64,000 bases of DNA from Synergistaceae bacterium (GTDB lineage: Bacteria; Synergistota; Synergistia; Synergistales; Aminobacteriaceae), in the NCBI GenBank assembly GCA_017540085.1, contig JAFYBQ010000013.1:27675-91674 (forward strand), read 5' to 3'. Position numbers and translations under genes: made by a program. Below are positions 53,069 to 61,193 of this stretch, piece by piece. A model generated the notes under the pieces. That model was not told the origin of the DNA, made no database searches, and saw only the letters and a list, made by a program, of their open reading frames with translations. Position 1 is the stretch's first letter. The number at the start of each line of letters is the position of its first letter.

Positions 53069-53142
53069 ATAAAGCTATTTCCTTTCGCTGTGCGGAATTT
53101 TCGCCTATTGTAGCACAGGCTGACCGCTAAAACTTTCCTGTA

Positions 53143-53228
53143 TGCTATAATCTTTCACATCTCGCATGAATCAGGCTTTAACGTGAGACTCACACGGCCT
53201 TGTTTCAGCGTAAGGAGGAAAAAATTTC
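53143..53228 (+). promoter_or_regulatory. rplU promoter and 5' leader
   Basis: An extended -10 (TGC-TATAAT at 53143-53151) is followed by a leader of about 70 bases with a GTGA-GAC-TCAC hairpin and a GGAGG ribosome site. L21 leaders are known regulatory RNAs in other bacteria; the assignment here is tentative. Confidence 0.45.
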
Positions 53229-53543
53229 ATGTTCGCAGTAATCGAGACAGGCGGAAAACAGTACCGCGTGAATGCCGGGGACAAGTTCAGAGTAGAGAAG
53301 CTCCCCGGAGAGACAAGCACAGAGATAATTTTCGACAAGGTTCTTGCTGTCGGAGGAGATGACACAGAGACACGCTTCGGCAATCCCTACATCACAGGTG
53401 CGAGAGTTACGGCCGAAATCGTAAAGCAGGGGCGCGGGGACAAGGTGTTAGTCTTCAAGTACAAGAGCAAGAAGAACATCCGCAAAATGCGCGGGCATCG
53501 TCAGTACTTCACAGAAGTAATCATCAGGAACATAGAAGCATAA
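53229..53543 (+). CDS. rplU: 50S ribosomal protein L21
   Basis: 104 aa, standard. [20 protein letters not shown] at the N-terminus and the C-terminal [20 protein letters not shown] identify L21. First gene of the rplU-rpmA-obgE cluster. Confidence 0.97.
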   Translation: MFAVIETGGKQYRVNAGDKFRVEKLPGETSTEIIFDKVLAVGGDDTETRFGNPYITGARVTAEIVKQGRGDKVLVFKYKSKKNIRKMRGHRQYFTEVIIRNIEA

Positions 53544-53556
53544 CGGAGGCACAGTC

Positions 53557-53814
53557 ATGGCACACAAGAAAGGTCAGGGAAGCTCAACTAACGGACGCGA
53601 CAGCCAGCCCAAGTACAGAGGCATAAAGGTTTACGCGGGTCAGACAGTAACAGCAGGAAGCATACTCGTACGGCAGTGCGGGACAAAGGTTCACCCGGGA
53701 AAGCACGTAGGACTCGGACGCGATTTCACGCTCTTTGCGCTGGTGCCGGGAAAAGTAAACTACCACAAGAAACTCGGACGCAAATTCGTATCGGTTGAGC
53801 CTGCACAGGCATAA
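53557..53814 (+). CDS. rpmA: 50S ribosomal protein L27
   Basis: 85 aa. It begins [20 protein letters not shown], so it has the mature-type start without the N-terminal extension cleaved in Firmicutes, which argues against a Firmicute host. It sits near the peptidyl-transferase centre. A terminator-like hairpin lies between it and obgE. Confidence 0.97.
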   Translation: MAHKKGQGSSTNGRDSQPKYRGIKVYAGQTVTAGSILVRQCGTKVHPGKHVGLGRDFTLFALVPGKVNYHKKLGRKFVSVEPAQA

Positions 53815-53832
53815 CACAGAGAAATCACGAAA

Positions 53833-53860
53833 GCCCCTGAAATACGGGGCAATTTTTTTA
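53833..53860 (+). terminator. Terminator-like hairpin between rpmA and obgE
   Basis: GCCCC-TGAAATAC-GGGGC followed by AATTTTTTTA, only 10 bases before the obgE start codon. Confidence 0.7.
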
Positions 53861-53869
53861 CCGTCAACA

Positions 53870-55168
53870 ATGAAATTCACAGACACAGCAGAAATTTACG
53901 TTAAGGCCGGGCGCGGGGGGAACGGTGCTTTAAGTTTCAGGCGCGAAAAATTTGTGCCTAAAGGAGGCCCCGATGGCGGAGACGGCGGCAAAGGCGGAGA
54001 TGTCATAATTGAGGCTGTCGGCGGAGTCGTAACGCTTGCTGATTTCGAGTATGACAGACGATTTCAGGCAGGCCACGCAGGACACGGAAGCGGCGCAATG
54101 AAAACAGGCTCAAACGGTGAAGATTTAGTGATACATGTTCCTTGCGGGACTCTGATTCGTGAAACTGGCGATGACAAAATACTTGCTGACCTCACAGAAC
54201 CGGGGCAGAAATTTATCGCGGCTCACGGCGGGAAAGGCGGACGCGGTAATTCTCACTTTGCGACATCATCACGGCGCGCCCCGAAATTCGCGGAGAAAGG
54301 CGACACGGGCGAGGAAAAATCTTTGTCGCTTGAGCTGAAATTGATTGCCGATGTCGGACTCGCAGGCTTCCCGAACGCAGGAAAGTCAAGCATACTTTCA
54401 GCCATAAGCGGCGCAAAACCCAAAGTAGCAGGCTACCCTTTCACGACACTGACACCGAATCTCGGAGTCCTTGCGGTTGATGACGCGCAGGTCGTGATTG
54501 CCGATTTGCCCGGACTCATTGAGGGAGCGCACGAGGGTAAAGGACTCGGCCTTCAGTTTTTGCGGCACGTTGAGAGAACGCGAATATTATTACATGTTAT
54601 CGACCTCTCACAGCCTGACCCCGTTTCTACGTTCCGCGCTCTGATGAATGAATTTCGCGAATACGGCGCGGGACTCGACAAGCGTCCCTGTATCATCATA
54701 GGCAACAAGATTGACATTCCAGGAACCGCTGAGAACTCGCAGAAATTGCAGGAGGAAGCCGAGAGATTATCAGCCCCGTACATGGCCGTAAGCGCGATGT
54801 TCGGCACGAATATTCCTGAGCTTATACGGGCGGTTGCTGACCTTGTGAGACGGACTCCCGCAACAGCCCCGGAAAATGACTCGCCCGAAATAATCGAGTT
54901 ACCCATGAGGAAATCAACAGGTAGAAATTTACGCGAACCCGTGAAAATAATCCGGCAGTCTGACGGGTCATTCAGAGTCGAACATGCAAACTTTGAGAAG
55001 TCAGTCGCAAGAATCAATTTTGAGCATGAAGACGCTTTGCAGAAATTCGCCGGGCTGTTAAAGGCACTCAGCGTTGAGGAGGCACTAGAGGCAGCCGGAG
55101 CGAGAGAGGGCGACAAGGTTTATATTGGCGATGTTGAATTTAACTTTGAGCCTGATACGGCAGGTTAG
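53870..55168 (+). CDS. obgE: Obg-family GTPase
   Basis: 432 aa from ATG 53870, where the Obg fold begins (MKFTDTAEIYVKAGRGGNG). Obg glycine-rich domain, then G domain with DVGLAGFPNAGKSSILSAI, DLPGLIEGAHEGKGL and NKID, then a C-terminal OCT domain. It acts in ribosome assembly. No clear Shine-Dalgarno sequence precedes the ATG; the preceding bases are a T-run of the hairpin and ACCGTCAACA. Confidence 0.94.
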   Translation: MKFTDTAEIYVKAGRGGNGALSFRREKFVPKGGPDGGDGGKGGDVIIEAVGGVVTLADFEYDRRFQAGHAGHGSGAMKTGSNGEDLVIHVPCGTLIRETGDDKILADLTEPGQKFIAAHGGKGGRGNSHFATSSRRAPKFAEKGDTGEEKSLSLELKLIADVGLAGFPNAGKSSILSAISGAKPKVAGYPFTTLTPNLGVLAVDDAQVVIADLPGLIEGAHEGKGLGLQFLRHVERTRILLHVIDLSQPDPVSTFRALMNEFREYGAGLDKRPCIIIGNKIDIPGTAENSQKLQEEAERLSAPYMAVSAMFGTNIPELIRAVADLVRRTPATAPENDSPEIIELPMRKSTGRNLREPVKIIRQSDGSFRVEHANFEKSVARINFEHEDALQKFAGLLKALSVEEALEAAGAREGDKVYIGDVEFNFEPDTAG

Positions 55169-55171
55169 GCC

Positions 55172-55768
55172 ATGAAAACGGGCATAATGGGAGGGACTTT
55201 TGACCCGATACACTACGGTCATTTGCTGGCGGCTGAGGAAGCGCGCATAAATCTCGGAATTGACCGGCTAATCTTTGTTCCGACAGGAGACCCACCGCAC
55301 AAGCACGAGCGAAGAATTACCCCTGCTGAAGACCGTTACGCGATGACTCTTCTTGCCACGGCGGGAGTGTTGGAATACTCAGTATCACGGATTGAAATCG
55401 ACAGGAAGGAAGAGACTCACACCGTAGATACCCTGCGGGCGTTTCTTGACACGGGAATAAGGCCGGAAGATTTATACTTCATCACGGGGCTTGACGCAAT
55501 GCTGTCGATAACATCATGGTATGACTACGAGAAAATCCCGGAGCTTTGCACGCTTGTTACTGCCCGCCGTCCGGGCTACCCTGTCAGCGGAATAGAATCG
55601 CTCCCGGAGTTTATACGCTCAAAGCTGAAATATATCGAGATTCCGCAATTCTCAGTGTCAAGCACAGAAATACGCGGGAGAGTAAAATACGGAAAAGGCA
55701 TAAGGTTTCTTGTTCCTCATCTTGTCGAAATCTACATAGAGTCGAATAATCTCTACAAAAATTTATGA
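55172..55768 (+). CDS. nadD: Nicotinate-nucleotide adenylyltransferase
   Basis: 198 aa. GIMGGTFDPIHYGHLLAAEEAR is the HxGH nucleotidyltransferase motif, and SSTEIRGRVKYGKGIRFLVP carries the STxxR-like motif. It makes NaAD from nicotinate mononucleotide. It starts four bases after obgE, the usual position in this cluster. Confidence 0.95.
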   Translation: MKTGIMGGTFDPIHYGHLLAAEEARINLGIDRLIFVPTGDPPHKHERRITPAEDRYAMTLLATAGVLEYSVSRIEIDRKEETHTVDTLRAFLDTGIRPEDLYFITGLDAMLSITSWYDYEKIPELCTLVTARRPGYPVSGIESLPEFIRSKLKYIEIPQFSVSSTEIRGRVKYGKGIRFLVPHLVEIYIESNNLYKNL

Positions 55769-55784
55769 GAGGTGATTACATTTT

Positions 55785-57164
55785 ATGAGAGTGCTAAAGA
55801 TTTTGGGAATAATATTCATGGTAGTAGCCTCTGCCGTAGGGGGTGCGGCACTCCGCTTGATGGAAGTCCTGAATGACCCTAACCCCCTCCCGATTCCGAA
55901 AGCGTCCCAGCAAAAAGCCGGGCTTCCGCAGCAGATTTCCCGCCCCGAAAGCGCGTCAGTAGCCCCGGAATTAGCGGTAGGCGAGGCAAAAAAGCAGGAC
56001 TCAGCACCAAGAAGCACCGTCAATGTTCTTATTGTCGGCCTCGATAACGTTGAAGGCGGCTCACGGACGGACGCTATTGCCTTGGCGATATTCGACGCGG
56101 AGAACAAAGCCCTGCGGATAGCGTCAATCCCAAGAGACTCGCGGGTGTATATTCCCCGGCGGAGCTGGGACAAGATAAATCATGCCTATGTTTACGGGGG
56201 GATTAACCTTCTCCGGGAGACTATCGTGAATCTTACGGGGCTGCCCGTGGATTATTTCGTCAAAATCAACTACAAGAGCTTCCCGCGAATCGTTGACATA
56301 CTCGGAGGCGTTGACATTTACGTGGAGAAGAGGCTTCATTACAACGACTATTCCGGCAAATTATTCATAAACATTCCCGCGGGCCGTCAGCACATGGACG
56401 GGAAAACGGCACTGGGCTATGTGAGATTCCGCCATGATCCTCTGGGCGACATAGGGCGCGTGAGGAGGCAGCAGAATTTCATTGACATCATGATGAAGAA
56501 GATAAAGACTCCTGCGATTTTGCCGCGTATACCGGCGATTGTTACGGAGCTTTACGACTCTATTGACACGGATTTAGCACCGCTTGAGGCATTGAAGCTC
56601 GTGCAGTTCGCCAACTCATTATCGCCTGACAGAATCAAAATGTTCATGGCACCGGGGCGGACTGGGTCAAGCAAAAATATAAGCTATTGGATTCTGGACA
56701 ACAAAGCATTCTCGCTACAGCTTGCGGCGAAATTGCCACCGTCAGAAAACATCCCTGAAGACGGCGAAACGGTAGAGCTTGACTTCACGCCTGAGCCTGT
56801 AGACATGTCAGCATTTGACAGCAACAAGATAGCCGAACTCAGAGATCAGATAATGAGCATAAGAATCCTCAACGGAGACGGCGAAAAGGGAATCGGCAGG
56901 CGCGCCCAGCAGATATTTCAGCGCATAGGGATAGAAGTCCCCTACACAGGAAACGCACGGCACTACGATTACAGGTCATCGAGCATAATATATCCCCCTG
57001 ACAGCGACGAGTCCGTGAGGCAGGGCGCAAAGGCTCTCGCGGAATTGTGCGGGATAAAGAACGAGAGACTCATTCAGCCCGACAAGAGAGCCACTTCACT
57101 GACGCTCATACTCGGCCATGACAAAGAGGAATTATTCAGGAGGCTTGAGCCGCTGAACTCATAA
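55785..57164 (+). CDS. LytR-CpsA-Psr (LCP) family protein
   Basis: 459 aa. An N-terminal membrane helix (ILGIIFMVVASAVGGAALRL) precedes the LCP domain: GLDNVEGGSRTDAIALAIFD, SIPRDSRVYIPRRSWDKINHAY, and RRQQNFIDIMMKKI. A C-terminal LytR_C-like domain (IRILNGDGEKGIGRRAQQIF) follows. LCP enzymes ligate undecaprenyl-linked glycopolymers to cell envelope acceptors. It follows nadD after 16 bases and closes with a terminator. Confidence 0.9.
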   Translation: MRVLKILGIIFMVVASAVGGAALRLMEVLNDPNPLPIPKASQQKAGLPQQISRPESASVAPELAVGEAKKQDSAPRSTVNVLIVGLDNVEGGSRTDAIALAIFDAENKALRIASIPRDSRVYIPRRSWDKINHAYVYGGINLLRETIVNLTGLPVDYFVKINYKSFPRIVDILGGVDIYVEKRLHYNDYSGKLFINIPAGRQHMDGKTALGYVRFRHDPLGDIGRVRRQQNFIDIMMKKIKTPAILPRIPAIVTELYDSIDTDLAPLEALKLVQFANSLSPDRIKMFMAPGRTGSSKNISYWILDNKAFSLQLAAKLPPSENIPEDGETVELDFTPEPVDMSAFDSNKIAELRDQIMSIRILNGDGEKGIGRRAQQIFQRIGIEVPYTGNARHYDYRSSSIIYPPDSDESVRQGAKALAELCGIKNERLIQPDKRATSLTLILGHDKEELFRRLEPLNS

Positions 57165-57169
57165 CAAAA

Positions 57170-57207
57170 AAGCGGTGCTGTATCATTTGCGGCATCGCTT
57201 TATTCTT
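57170..57207 (+). terminator. Terminator after LCP gene
   Basis: AAGCGGTGC pairs with GCATCGCTT (one wobble), then TATTCTTT. Confidence 0.65.
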
Positions 57208-57401
57208 TAGGCGCAGAGATTACGCGGGACATTATTTTTCATTTTCCGGGCGAGGATATTAACCTGTCAGCGAGTGAGAGCTTGAAGATTTTGTGTGTGT
57301 GAAAAAAAAATGGAGGCGGGGGACACCGAATAAAAATCCACAAATACACCTGTAATCAATAATTTAACGATAAAACGCAGAATATCTTTCTACGGTTTTT
57401 T
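57208..57401. other. Gene-free junction before the accessory island
   Basis: No ORF. It contains an A9 run followed by TGGAGGCGGGGGACACCGAA (about 57311-57330), which resembles the 3' end of a minus-strand tmRNA and might be an attachment-site relic (speculative). Nothing else recognisable. Confidence 0.3.
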
Positions 57402-58376
57402 CTACGGCAGAAAGTTTACTAATATCGCAAGAAACATAATCACTCCTACAAGACTGTACGCTACTCCTTTCATGAAGGCTTTGACTCTGTTTTCACTGTT
57501 GAGCATAACCGCGTCAATCCACGACACAAACGGCACAACAGCTCCGTACAGCCACCATTTGAACGCGGATTTTTCTCCCTTGCGCTTTGCCGTCATCGCC
57601 GTAAGAATCCCTGCAATCACGAACGCTACAGGAAAGCACATCGCAGGTTTATCACCCCTAACTGCCAGAAGCGTAAACGCTACTGCCCAGAAGCTAAAGA
57701 AACAGCACAGTGCATACTTCAGCAGCTTGGTGAATATTCCAGATGATTTCTTTTCGGCAGGTGCAGTTCCAGTAATGGGAATTTCTCTCACGGACTCAGT
57801 AGTTACGGCAGGCAGTTCTTTTACTGGTCCTGAATGAGCTGCGTATTCTTGCGGGATTGATTCTGATTGTTCAACTGGCGAACCGGCTGATTCATAGCGG
57901 GTAAATTCCATTGTGTAATCACGCTCGCCACGCGAAAATCTCTCGGACTTCATTAACCCTAACTCATCAGCAAGCCGGAATATATGCTTGCACGGTTTCC
58001 GGCGTTCTTCAAAGTCAGGGCATGTACACATATCAAGTGAAGTCTCGTATGTCCTTACACCGTAGCTTGTTACAGATGTGAACGTTGCCCGCGCCTTTTC
58101 CCGGTCAAGTGAGGAAAGTATTACGCCGTGTGAACGCTTGCGCCTCGTAGCTTGTTCAGGGGATGTCAAAAAACTTGCAGGCCATTTCCGCCAGCTGCAT
58201 TCGGGGCATTTCGCAATACCGCGAGGAATTGATTTCCCGCAGATTATGCACTTATTCCCGATTGATGAATAGTTAGATGATATTTCCGAGTCGCCTTCAA
58301 GATAGCCCGCTGTGGTCTGAAGAATTTTTGCGAGGGCTTGAAGATTACTTTTCTGCGGGCTGGTTAATCCATGCTC
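57402..58376 (-). pseudogene. HTH/zinc-ribbon/SWIM membrane protein, 5' end lost to IS256 fragment
   Basis: The frame is open from 58376 to the stop at 57402. It reads the tail of an XRE-type HTH (HGLTSPQKSNLQALAKILQT), a zinc ribbon (CIICGKSIPRGIAKCPEC), a SWIM zinc finger (CTCPDFEERRKPCKH) and four C-terminal hydrophobic helices. The first part of the HTH is replaced by IS256 sequence at 58377. The only starts are internal (TTG 58169, no ribosome site), giving at most a SWIM-TM protein of 255 aa. The intact gene was probably a DNA-binding membrane regulator. Confidence 0.6.
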
Positions 58377-58491
58377 CTCTTGAGAGTTTTCTTGCCGTAT
58401 CCGTCCCTTGTGTTGCCCGCTGCGCGTCCTTCGTCTGTGTTATTGAGGTGGAAATCCATCTCGGCGTTAAGGATTCGTTCTAACAGAGCCT
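58377..58491 (-). mobile_element. IS256-type transposase fragment 1
   Basis: About 115 bp encoding EALLERILNAEMDFHLNN and GRAAGNTRDGYGKKTLKRS on the minus strand, the N-terminal region of IS256-family (Mutator-like) transposases. It shares near-identical sequence with 59903-60017 and diverges at both edges, so it is an internal scrap without terminal repeats. Confidence 0.8.
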
Positions 58492-58630
58492 CTTTTGGGA
58501 TTGTGGAAAGAAATCAAGCAAAAACAGGAAAAACGAAAGAAACACAAACACCATTAATACGGCTGAGAATGCGAATGATATAATTATTAATAATTTCACA
58601 CAACTAAATTTGCATACAGGAGGGACAGCG

Positions 58631-58807
58631 ATGAATACATATTTCAGCCGTGAGCTTGTTGAGCAGGTTAATTCGCGCATGACATCAAGGCGTGTTCAGT
58701 CTAGCGTTGTTTCACCTCAAGTTCGCTCCTATGTTGAGCGCAAAACTACACAGGAATTATCAGATGCTTTGTCTTTTGCTTGGAGGAAAAATGCAGGTAA
58801 CCGATAA
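58631..58807 (+). CDS. Small protein, unknown (cassette gene 1)
   Basis: 58 aa from ATG 58631 with an AGGAGGG ribosome site. It begins MNTYFSRELVEQVNSRMTSR and is helical and basic at both ends. No family recognised. It overlaps the next gene by 17 bases in another frame, indicating translational coupling. It is flanked by IS256 fragments. Confidence 0.6.
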   Translation: MNTYFSRELVEQVNSRMTSRRVQSSVVSPQVRSYVERKTTQELSDALSFAWRKNAGNR

Positions 58808-59279
58808 CTCAGAGCATAGACCTTACAGCAAAGTGTATAGCTTGCTTGTTCATGGTGAAGATGATTTAGTAGGACACATTGCGTATGCGATTTACAAGCA
58901 GCAGAAAATCGAGAAAATAACGCGGTTTACGACACGAAATAAGCGTCCACCTACAGATGAAGAGCTTGCGTCTTTCATGGAGAATGCAGAATCAGAAAAA
59001 CAGCTGCGTTTTTACAATGACAGGGCTGTAAGTATTCTGAAGGATTTCCTTGAGCAGTCGCTTTCGGCAGAGGTTGAGGAAATTAACTGCAAGAACAAGG
59101 CAGAATATGACGCTAAGGTAAGAGACCTGTTAGCGAGTTTGCGTCCTAAAGGTTTCATGTATGGAGTGTGGCAAGGGGGATTTGCCTCGTTTATATTTTT
59201 CGCGGCTGGTATTTTTCTTTTGCTTGCGACAGGAGAATGGGCGCGTATCGGACAAGCACTGATGCAACTTGCTCAATAA
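58791..59279 (+). CDS. Uncharacterised protein with C-terminal membrane anchor (cassette gene 2)
   Basis: 162 aa from ATG 58791 (GGAGG four bases upstream). Residues 1-110 are soluble, with YSLLVHGEDDLVGHIAYAIY and KQQKIEKI near the start and a charged helical middle. A single membrane helix (FASFIFFAAGIFLLLATG) lies near the C-terminus. No known domain recognised. It overlaps the preceding gene and ends in a UUCG-loop terminator, so the two genes make an independent unit. Toxin, holin-like or defence roles are possible but unproven. Confidence 0.65.
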   Translation: MQVTDNSEHRPYSKVYSLLVHGEDDLVGHIAYAIYKQQKIEKITRFTTRNKRPPTDEELASFMENAESEKQLRFYNDRAVSILKDFLEQSLSAEVEEINCKNKAEYDAKVRDLLASLRPKGFMYGVWQGGFASFIFFAAGIFLLLATGEWARIGQALMQLAQ

Positions 59280-59294
59280 CGTTTTGAATGAATT

Positions 59295-59317
59295 GCTCCC
59301 TTCGGGGGGCTTTTTTT
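59295..59317 (+). terminator. Terminator after the two-gene cassette
   Basis: GCTCCC-TTCG-GGGGGC hairpin (tetraloop) followed by seven T. Confidence 0.92.
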
Positions 59318-59361
59318 ATGGGCAAAAACATTAAAACGCTATAACAGACGGAGGAATTTTT

Positions 59362-59550
59362 ATGCAGATATTCTTTTTGGTGTTATTGGTTGTGATAATC
59401 GTGATGTTGTGGGTAATTACCAAACAAGGACAGATAATAATGAAACTCAACCACGAAATTAACATGCTGAAACTGGAAATGAAAGGCAATGAGGCAGTTA
59501 ATGCCGTAACATTCGCACTTAAAAAGAAAAAAAAGAAGATGAAGAGATGA
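59362..59550 (+). CDS. Small membrane/coiled-coil protein, unknown
   Basis: 62 aa: one N-terminal hydrophobic helix (FFLVLLVVIIVMLWVI), then a coiled coil and a poly-Lys tail. GGAGG lies before the ATG. The pattern is like small phage proteins (holin or Rz-like spanin), but no name is justified. The next gene overlaps its stop (ATGA). Confidence 0.55.
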   Translation: MQIFFLVLLVVIIVMLWVITKQGQIIMKLNHEINMLKLEMKGNEAVNAVTFALKKKKKKMKR

Positions 59551-59675
59551 TAAAAATTGACATAGATTTGTTCTTACTGTGCTGGTTCATATGGACGTAT
59601 TTTAGGGATTGCAGACGGACAAACGAACTTGGAACAAAAATAAGCTGGCTGGAGGAAAAATTGAGATGGCATTAA
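59547..59675 (+). CDS. Very small protein, unknown
   Basis: 42 aa overlapping the preceding stop by four bases: MIKIDIDLFLLCWFIWTYFR then a charged tail ending KISWLEEKLRWH. It has one hydrophobic segment with several Trp. No family. Coupling to both neighbours supports translation. Confidence 0.45.
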   Translation: MIKIDIDLFLLCWFIWTYFRDCRRTNELGTKISWLEEKLRWH

Positions 59676-59688
59676 TCAGAGGTGAAAC

Positions 59689-60009
59689 ATGACAACAACG
59701 ACAACCATCAAGGAGCAGATTCACATAGCCGAGTCCCGATTAGCCCTCTACTACAAGGCGGAGAAGGCAATTTTATCGGGGCAGAGCTACGAAATTGAGG
59801 GATTGAAGCTGACCCGCGCAAACCTTAAGGACGTTCAGAGCATGATAAACACTCTCGAAAGCAAAATTTCAAGGAGTGGACAGTTCAAGGTGTCCGAAGT
59901 TGCTCTTGAGCGTTTTCCTGCCGTATCCGTTCCTTGTGTTGCCCGCTGCGCGTCCTTCAGCGGTGTTATTGAGGTGGAAATCCATCTCGGCGTTAAGGAT
60001 ACGTTCTAA
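59689..60009 (+). CDS. DUF6148-like phage protein fused to antisense IS256 sequence
   Basis: The ORF is 106 aa, but only about 62 residues are native: IKEQIHIAESRLALYYKAE and AILSGQSYEIEGLKLTRANL resemble DUF6148-type small phage proteins. After ESKISRSG (about 59876) the codons run through an antisense IS256 fragment, so the true C-terminus is lost. GAGGTG precedes the ATG. It suggests a prophage or phage-morphogenesis remnant in this island. Confidence 0.55.
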   Translation: MTTTTTIKEQIHIAESRLALYYKAEKAILSGQSYEIEGLKLTRANLKDVQSMINTLESKISRSGQFKVSEVALERFPAVSVPCVARCASFSGVIEVEIHLGVKDTF

Positions 60010-60195
60010 CAGAGCCTTGCTTATCTGAGTGATGATGCCCTCTTTGCCCCATAAATCGTCTTGAGTTTTGACCCCTACGAGCATGGCATCGAGCAAGTCG
60101 TTGCTGATCTTGAGTTTTTTCCTGTCTAGCTTCTTCCATTATGCTTACCTCCTGTGTATTTTCCTCTTACACAGTTCATTGTACAGTCTCTCGGC
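59876..60195 (-). mobile_element. IS256-type element 5' end fragment with terminal sequence
   Basis: Minus strand: a transposase start at 60139 (AGGAGG upstream), an early frameshift in an A-run near 60120, then LLDAMLVGVKTQDDLWGKEG and ITQISKALLERILNAEMDFH onward to SNFGHLELSTP, truncated at 59876. Upstream, near 60170-60195, GTACAATGAACTGTGTAA probably marks the IS terminal inverted repeat. The element's 3' two thirds are missing. Confidence 0.8.
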
Positions 60196-60352
60196 GTTAC
60201 GATTAACGCGCCTTATTTGGTCATTCATACCGCTTGAGCCGTATACCGCGCTTTCGTTGATGGCAACATTCAATCAGGCACGCCTCGTTCCGTTAGTGAA
60301 TTTTGAGCCTCTCAATGGATTATCGCCATTGTGCCATACTACCGTCACTGTC

Positions 60353-61193
60353 TCATACTATGCCTATTCCAAGTGTTCGAGCCAATTTCAGGATTGCGTC
60401 TTCAGCTAGTCGGCTGTATCTTACTATCTTTTCAAGCGGTTCACCGCCCATCAGCATATCCGCTGCCACACGATATTCCACTTCTTGACGTTCTTGCGCT
60501 AATACTTTTTCTTGGTCATATTCTGTAAGAAACATACCCTTCACCTCCGCCTTGTTCTGCAACAGAAATCTCTTTATCACAAATTCATCAGGCATTTCTT
60601 CTATCGCCGCGTCTATTGCCGCCTCAAGATTTCTCATCGTACGTTGAGTTTCTCTGATTGCCTCCACAAGCCACGCATATTCGCTCAATGGTTCACACGC
60701 TTCCATGAGTGCCATGTTCTTGCCGTAGTTGATGTTCAGCATCGTTACTATGACTTCAATGTCCCCCCTCGCCTCCGAACGCCTCACTCTGACGCAGGAT
60801 TTTTTGCTCAGGCTGATTGCCCGTTCCATTGTAGAAGCATACACACTTCGGGCGCGGCGCAGGTTGCAACACGCTGCTGTATGGGTAGTAATCACTTCCG
60901 GCTATATATTTCTCGTACAATTTGGCCGCGTACAGCAGGAATCTCATCGGCATATTCGGATTGTACGTACTCTGATGTTCCCAAAGGTTAAGCGCGTCTA
61001 CGATAATGAAAGAGACATCGTTTTTCATGCCCAGATACACAGCGTCTTCGATTGTGTTGTACTCTATATCCTCTGGATTGTCGTAGTTTGAACCGTTAAC
61101 CGCGTTGTAAAGCGCAAGCGTCCACTCTCGATTTGCCGGATTGCCGAAAAGGTATTTGAATACCCTGTCTTTATGTTCGTCGTTCACTGCCAA
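60353..61193 (-). pseudogene. Rpn-like PD-(D/E)XK nuclease, frameshifted at a G6 tract
   Basis: From TTG 61193 (GGGAGG upstream) the first frame encodes VNDEHKDRVFKYLFGNPANRE, AVYLGMKNDVSFIIVD and CFYNGTGNQPEQKILRQSEA, then meets a run of six G (plus-strand C 60763-60768) and stops as EGGH. Dropping one G restores GDIEVIVTMLNINYG and continues to the stop at 60353 (EPLSEYAWLVEAIRETQRTM and a helical tail). Such proteins are Rpn/transposase-like nucleases (PDDEXK_2). It directly follows the AAA-ATPase gene. Confidence 0.7.

Noticed and set aside
60203..60352. Plus-strand ORFs between the IS256 end and the nuclease pseudogene
   Set aside because: They continue antisense into the nuclease gene and lack ribosome sites; the segment seems non-coding.
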